Below are positions 8,640 to 11,981 of a stretch of 11,981 nucleotides of DNA, piece after piece; positions within the stretch are counted from its first letter, which is position 1; every line of letters starts with the position of its first letter. Both the position numbers and the translations under genes were made by a program. The notes beneath the pieces were generated by a model, which saw nothing but the letters and a program-made list of their open reading frames with translations, ran no database searches and had not been told where the DNA came from. Origin of the DNA: Cudoniella acicularis (lineage: Eukaryota > Ascomycota > Leotiomycetes > Helotiales > Helotiaceae); assembly GCA_013054445.1 (NCBI GenBank), contig JAAMPI010001634.1, positions 1-11,981 on the forward strand, in the 5' to 3' direction.

Positions 8640-9160
8640 GCTTTCCATATCCGTAGACTCTTCGCGAACGGGAAGGCTTACTGTTTGCCCGGCTTCAAGA
8701 GTTGGTTTTGGTAGTAGTAGAATTTATAGTCCTGGTGCGGGCTTGCGCCCATGGGACTCCCCCCGCCCTATGGTAGGCGGGGTCTTCTATCTCAAGGATA
8801 GTTGCTATTCTTATACGCCTGTTCCTTTCCCTCACTGCCCGAGGGCCGAGGTACTCCCCCTGCGTTTCTAGTTGCATTTTTACGTGTATTGGTCCGGCCT
8901 CCCCGCCGTGTCCCTGTTCTCACCTTTAGGTAGCGCGCACGCTTGTCCTCTGGTCCTCCTCCGGATTTTCTTCAAGCCCCCAGATGTCTCCTCTGCCTTT
9001 CCCCAGCCCCTAGTTGAAACATGGGATCCCTCTGCTAGCGACCCAAGTCCCCTGGTAGCGTCGGCATAGTCGCTTCCTCGGTTCCCGGCCTTCTGTCCCG
9101 GTTGTCCGGTTCAATCAGCCCTTTCCACACCACCCCCTGTCCTCCGATTACTATGTCCTA
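8640..9160. mobile_element. GC-rich strand-asymmetric block, possible degenerate retroelement gag remnant
   Basis: This block is GC-rich and strongly pyrimidine-biased on the plus strand, so the minus strand is rich in G and A. Minus-strand frames read as Glu/Arg/Gly-rich low-complexity protein (for example GLEENPEEDQRTSVRAT and MQLETQGEYLGP) broken by several stops. That resembles fungal Ty3-type gag regions. No zinc knuckle, protease or reverse transcriptase motif is present. It borders a RIP-like segment at about 9160 and an LTR-like module at 9511. The identity is a guess from composition and context. Confidence 0.3.
8761..8782. repeat. 7-bp perfect GC-rich inverted repeat (hairpin)
   Basis: CCCCGCC at 8761-8767 is complementary to GGCGGGG at 8776-8782 across an 8-nt loop. 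A smaller GGGC/GCCC pair lies about 20 nt upstream (near 8739-8750). No T-tract follows, so a terminator is not indicated. Confidence 0.5.
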
Positions 9161-9181
9161 GCGTTGTTCTGTTATATATCA

Positions 9182-9472
9182 GCCGCTATACCTAGTCCTA
9201 GTAAGCTATTTAGCTAGTACCCTAACGCCTTTACCTAAGAGCTATTATACTCTCTACTCTTATATCTTAATCTTATATCCTCTTACCTTATTTAAAGGCG
9301 TTAAGCTATCTCTATTATCCTTAGTAGGTGATTCTCCTTCTATATCTACTAGCTTATAGTTAATAAAGTATTCTTTTATCTATATTAATACTCTTTTATA
9401 GTTATATTATATAATTATATTATATTTAAATTAGTTATAATATTCCTAGAAATTTATATATCCTAATCTTAA
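9182..9472. other. RIP-signature block: zero CpA in 291 bp
   Basis: By direct reading the plus strand has no CpA at all and one TpG (9329-9330) in 291 bp, against roughly 65 TpA. Loss of CpA and of its complement TpG, with gain of TpA, is the defining mark of RIP acting on both strands in Pezizomycotina. Stops fill every frame. The parent repeat cannot be identified. Confidence 0.7.
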
Positions 9473-9526
9473 CATAATTATATATCTAGTTACAGTCCTT
9501 AATAGCTATGTGTCATAGACCTGGTT

Positions 9527-9588
9527 TGACGCGTCCTCCTTACCTAACGCGTCCCCCTTACTTGACGCGTCCCCCTTGTCACGTGTCC
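9527..9588 (+). repeat. 18-bp tandem repeat, 3 copies plus a partial, each with ACGCGT
   Basis: Units begin at 9527, 9545 and 9563 and follow the pattern TRACGCGTCCYCCTTRYY. ACGCGT occurs at 9529, 9547 and 9565, exactly 18 bp apart. A degenerate fourth copy (TCACGTGTCC, 9579-9588) carries CACGTG instead. ACGCGT is the core of the yeast MluI cell-cycle box bound by MBF. Use of that factor here is inference. Confidence 0.75.
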
Positions 9589-9613
9589 TGATACGTGCTA
9601 AACTCACCTCCTG

Positions 9614-9622
9614 TATATAAAG
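9614..9622 (+). promoter_or_regulatory. TATA box, plus orientation
   Basis: TATATAAAG is a strong TATA match. It lies 26 bp downstream of the 18-bp repeat array and about 25 bp upstream of a CT-rich tract (9639-9654), as in a fungal core promoter. The HET start codon is 318 bp downstream. Confidence 0.5.
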
Positions 9623-9703
9623 CCCCTTCGGGGCCACCTCTCTTCTTCTCTCCTTAGCTTAGTTTCTTCGTAATATAGCACTTCTTGCAAATACGTCCCT
9701 ACG

Positions 9704-9711
9704 TGACGTCA
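9704..9711. promoter_or_regulatory. Perfect CRE-type palindrome TGACGTCA
   Basis: An 8-bp palindrome identical to the consensus site of ATF/CREB-type bZIP factors, with further ACGT cores nearby at 9692 and 9701. It also forms the right end of the LTR-like module. Occupancy is inferred only. Confidence 0.45.
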
Positions 9712-9721
9712 GGGCCCTAGT

Positions 9722-9751
9722 GCCTTTGCAGAGCTGTAACAATGCAAAGGC
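9722..9751. repeat. 9-bp inverted repeat, GCCTTTGCA / TGCAAAGGC
   Basis: GCCTTTGCA at 9722-9730 is perfectly complementary to TGCAAAGGC at 9743-9751 with a 12-nt loop. It lies just after the LTR-like module, in the presumed leader of the HET gene, and would form a stable stem in RNA. Confidence 0.55.
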
Positions 9752-9931
9752 TAAGGGTAGGCGTCAAACGTGTCATGTCATTGGCTCTCGATCAACGTTT
9801 CGTAGATTATTAAGCGAACAGCGGCCTGATGCGCTGTCTTCATCCTCAATCTTCAGCCTCATGAGCCTTCAGATTCTAACATTCATCTCATCCACTCCAC
9901 GATAGAATGAGAAGGCTATCTCGTCGCAAGG

Positions 9932-11970
9932 ATGATACAGCGCTTTCTCGGCATGGAGACTTCAGCTACAGCTTACTCTTCCTGCCTCGTGGATAGGTCG
10001 ACCGCGCAAATCCGACTCGTCCATCTGCAGCCTCGCGCCTCCTCAGATCACATCCAATGCACCCTGCATCTCGGGGATCTAAACGACGACAGGTGTATCT
10101 ATGAGGCCCTCTCTTACGAATGGGGAGATGCACAGAGACCTAGGTCATCGATCAAGTTGGACGGAAAGGACTTCTTTGTTCGAGAAAATCTGTATTGGGC
10201 ATTATCGTACCTGCGTCAAGACATCGGGCATAGGACCATTTGGATTGATGCTATTTGTATCAATCAAGAGAATGAAAATGAGAGGAACCACCAGGTTAGT
10301 GTAGTAGTGCTATTCGAAATTTTTCAATATCTACCTCATAGGAACAGTCCAAGGGTTGATGGCTTTGGGTCACTCAAATGGGAAGAATCTACAGCCGCGC
10401 CTCTCGAGTACTTGCATGGCTTGGCCCAGGCGAACAAGATTCTTGTCCGAAGACCTTGCAAAAATTATCCACTCAGGCAGAGCAGACAGCGAACTTCCTA
10501 GATCATTTTTACGGAGGAACTGTCGATAGAATTAGTGGAGGAGACAGTGTTCGGCCGGCACCATTTTGGAAAGCCTATTCAGCTCAAGAGAAACGTATAC
10601 CGGATTGTACCCTCGAATGTCGCTTCTTGCTGCAACTTTGTCGCCGAACCTACTGGACCCGTCTGTGGATCATACAGGAACTAGTACTTGCACGTCGTAT
10701 TTTCCTTTGTTTTGGCAATCATCGAATACCTTGGGATCACGTGGAAGCATTTTTCCAATCGCTTCCTCTTCTAAATATACCGGTTAGCTCCTCGGCTTGG
10801 GTCGAGCTAAAGCGTTTCGACATCAAGAGGCCTAAAGGGACAGAATCATCCAGCCAGTTTCTTTCCAAAGACCGCCGAATCTATCAGATGGCGGTACATA
10901 CAGTACGCATGTTATATGAGACAACAGTTGCCAAGATTCTTCGGCAGAGAAAATATATCAGTCTCCAAGGTCTCACTTTATTAGACTTGTTCCAGACGTA
11001 CAGAGAGGCATCTTGCGCAGATGTTCGTGATAAACTGTTTGGTGTTCACAGTATGAGCCGGTCTTGCTGCCAGAGAGGCCTTACTGTCGACTACTCGAGG
11101 TCTCCTGCGGAGTTGTGTAATCTCCTACTACAACACCACATCCAGTTGCATTCAACAAATGTCTACAGATTGGCAATAGCTGCACTCCAAACATTTGGCA
11201 CCGAGAATACGTTGTGGCAATACAGTTTATCGAGCGATGTCTACAATACTCAGCTGGCTGAGGAACTTATGGAGAATCGGGAACCCGTCCTGATTGGCCT
11301 CAATTGTCGAATAGTGGGGTCATGGACGTGGGTTCATAGACATGACAGTATCAAGAACACTGCTCGACAGGTTCGGATCAGATGCGTACCCAGGAATTAC
11401 GAGCGAACGTCTTTCGATCGCCACAGTCTCTGGGAACTGCACGAGATTGAACTGAACTTTTGTGGTGGTGCTATAACCTCTGAGATCTGCTTTTTCGATG
11501 AGAACTTCACGGAGGCCGAAGATTCCAGAAACGGCAATACTGAGGTCATGGCGCTATTGCGGATCTTTTGGTTCGAATATCTTATTGTCCGTTTGGATGG
11601 GAGAATAGTGGTCCCTATCGCCAGGATACTCGACCAACGGGCATTGTTCAATTCATTACAGCTTTCTGTTACGGAGACTGTTCTGCTAGACTGTTCTGGA
11701 TTCGAAGCTCTATGCAAGCTCTCTTTCGGGTTTTGTCATTTGGTTCCAGCCAAGTCATATATCGAGTCTGGCAATCTATTGCATACCGCTCGACTGTCAT
11801 CGGCAAGAAATAGTCCGGACTCACAAAAGACTACCGCTCTGTTCGCTGGCCTACAAGACCTACCGGCTACACCGTTGAATACAGGAGGATCGCTCCAACC
11901 TTCTATCTACCCACGTAATCGACGTAATAAACGTGGTCAACCAAGTCGGCCTTTGCGGAGAGACGATTAG
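9932..11970 (+). CDS. HET-domain protein, probably disrupted at its intron acceptor
   Basis: HET-domain proteins (Pfam PF06985) act in fungal heterokaryon incompatibility and allorecognition cell death. Exon 1 (9932-10294, 121 codons) holds YEALSYEWGD (57-66) and the signature TIWIDAICINQENENERNHQ (102-121). The second frame, open to a TAG at 11968-11970, continues with VTQMGRIYSRASRVLAWLGPGE, then YWTRLWIIQELVLARR (about 216-231), CADVRDKLFG and LTVDYSRSPAEL, followed by a variable C-terminus. About 654 residues would be normal length. The problem is the join. The donor CAG-GTTAGT at 10295 is good, but a TGA lies in the downstream frame at 10357-10359, and no AG occurs between it and 10369, where family spacing (NHQ-V) places the exon. 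The dinucleotide there is GG. Either the acceptor is mutated (pseudogene) or the intron is non-canonical. A 29-codon overlapping upstream ORF starts at 9907. Confidence 0.8.
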
Positions 11971-11981
11971 TGCTGATTACT

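Larger units (their letters stand above)
9511..9711 (+). mobile_element. LTR-like promoter module (possible solo or 3' LTR)
   Basis: The segment starts TGTCATAG and ends TGACGTCA, so it has the TG...CA ends of an LTR. Inside, in plus orientation, are three 18-bp repeats, a TATATAAAG at 9614-9622, a GCCCC/GGGGC hairpin at 9622-9634 and a CT-rich tract at 9639-9654. This is the order expected for U3 then R. The 5-bp flanks (CTATG and GGGCC) do not match, so there is no target-site duplication. No primer-binding site follows. It could be a fragment of a larger element, or simply the promoter of the HET gene. Confidence 0.4.

Noticed and set aside
9511..9711. Intact solo LTR with target-site duplication
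   Set aside because: The 5-bp flanks CTATG and GGGCC do not match and shifting the ends by 1-2 bp does not help. I keep only LTR-like.
10342..10377. Use of the CATAG acceptor at 10341 for the HET intron
   Set aside because: It reads EQSKG and then the TGA at 10357 in the HET frame, and it would insert residues between NHQ and VTQMG where the family has none.

Overview
The window reads as nuclear DNA of a filamentous ascomycete (Pezizomycotina). The reasons are short introns of 47-70 nt with CTRAY-like branch points, a HET-domain incompatibility-type gene, and AT-rich blocks with the dinucleotide signature of repeat-induced point mutation (RIP). A leotiomycete-like lineage is possible, but that is only an impression from protein similarity.

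Layout from left to right. At 1-507 (+) lies the 3' end of a DUF899 thioredoxin-like gene. From 508 to about 1660 the DNA is AT-rich and looks RIP-decayed, with no convincing gene. Between 1660 and 2345 (-) are two weak hypothetical ORFs and a possible 5'-UTR intron. At 3202-4036 (+) is the exosome core subunit Rrp41/Ski6, with two exons and a G-free leader. Convergent to it at 4242-5858 (-) is an ER protein disulfide isomerase of the PDIA6/Mpd1/PrpA type. It ends in KDEL and contains an in-frame, stop-free 51-nt intron. Divergent from the PDI gene across about 500 bp is VTA1 (LIP5), 6360-7944 (+), with four exons, which regulates the ESCRT Vps4 ATPase. From 7945 to about 8640 I see nothing convincing.

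From 8640 to 9720 there is a composite, probably retroelement-derived block. It has a GC-rich, strand-asymmetric segment (about 8640-9160), a 291-bp segment with no CpA at all (9182-9472), and a 201-bp LTR-like promoter module (9511-9711). The module carries three ACGCGT boxes spaced exactly 18 bp apart, a TATA box, a CT-rich tract and a perfect TGACGTCA. It points at a HET-domain gene (9932-11970, +). The two halves of that gene can only be joined in the HET frame through a non-AG acceptor, which suggests a splice-site lesion or a non-canonical intron.

The centre (3.2-8.0 kb) is conserved housekeeping: RNA decay, ER folding and endosomal sorting. The two ends are accessory or decaying sequence. 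I see no operon-like logic and no clearly new multi-gene system. The most interesting points are the LTR-like module upstream of the HET gene, the HET splice problem and the PDI 3n intron. All intron calls come from reading the sequence, with no transcript data.
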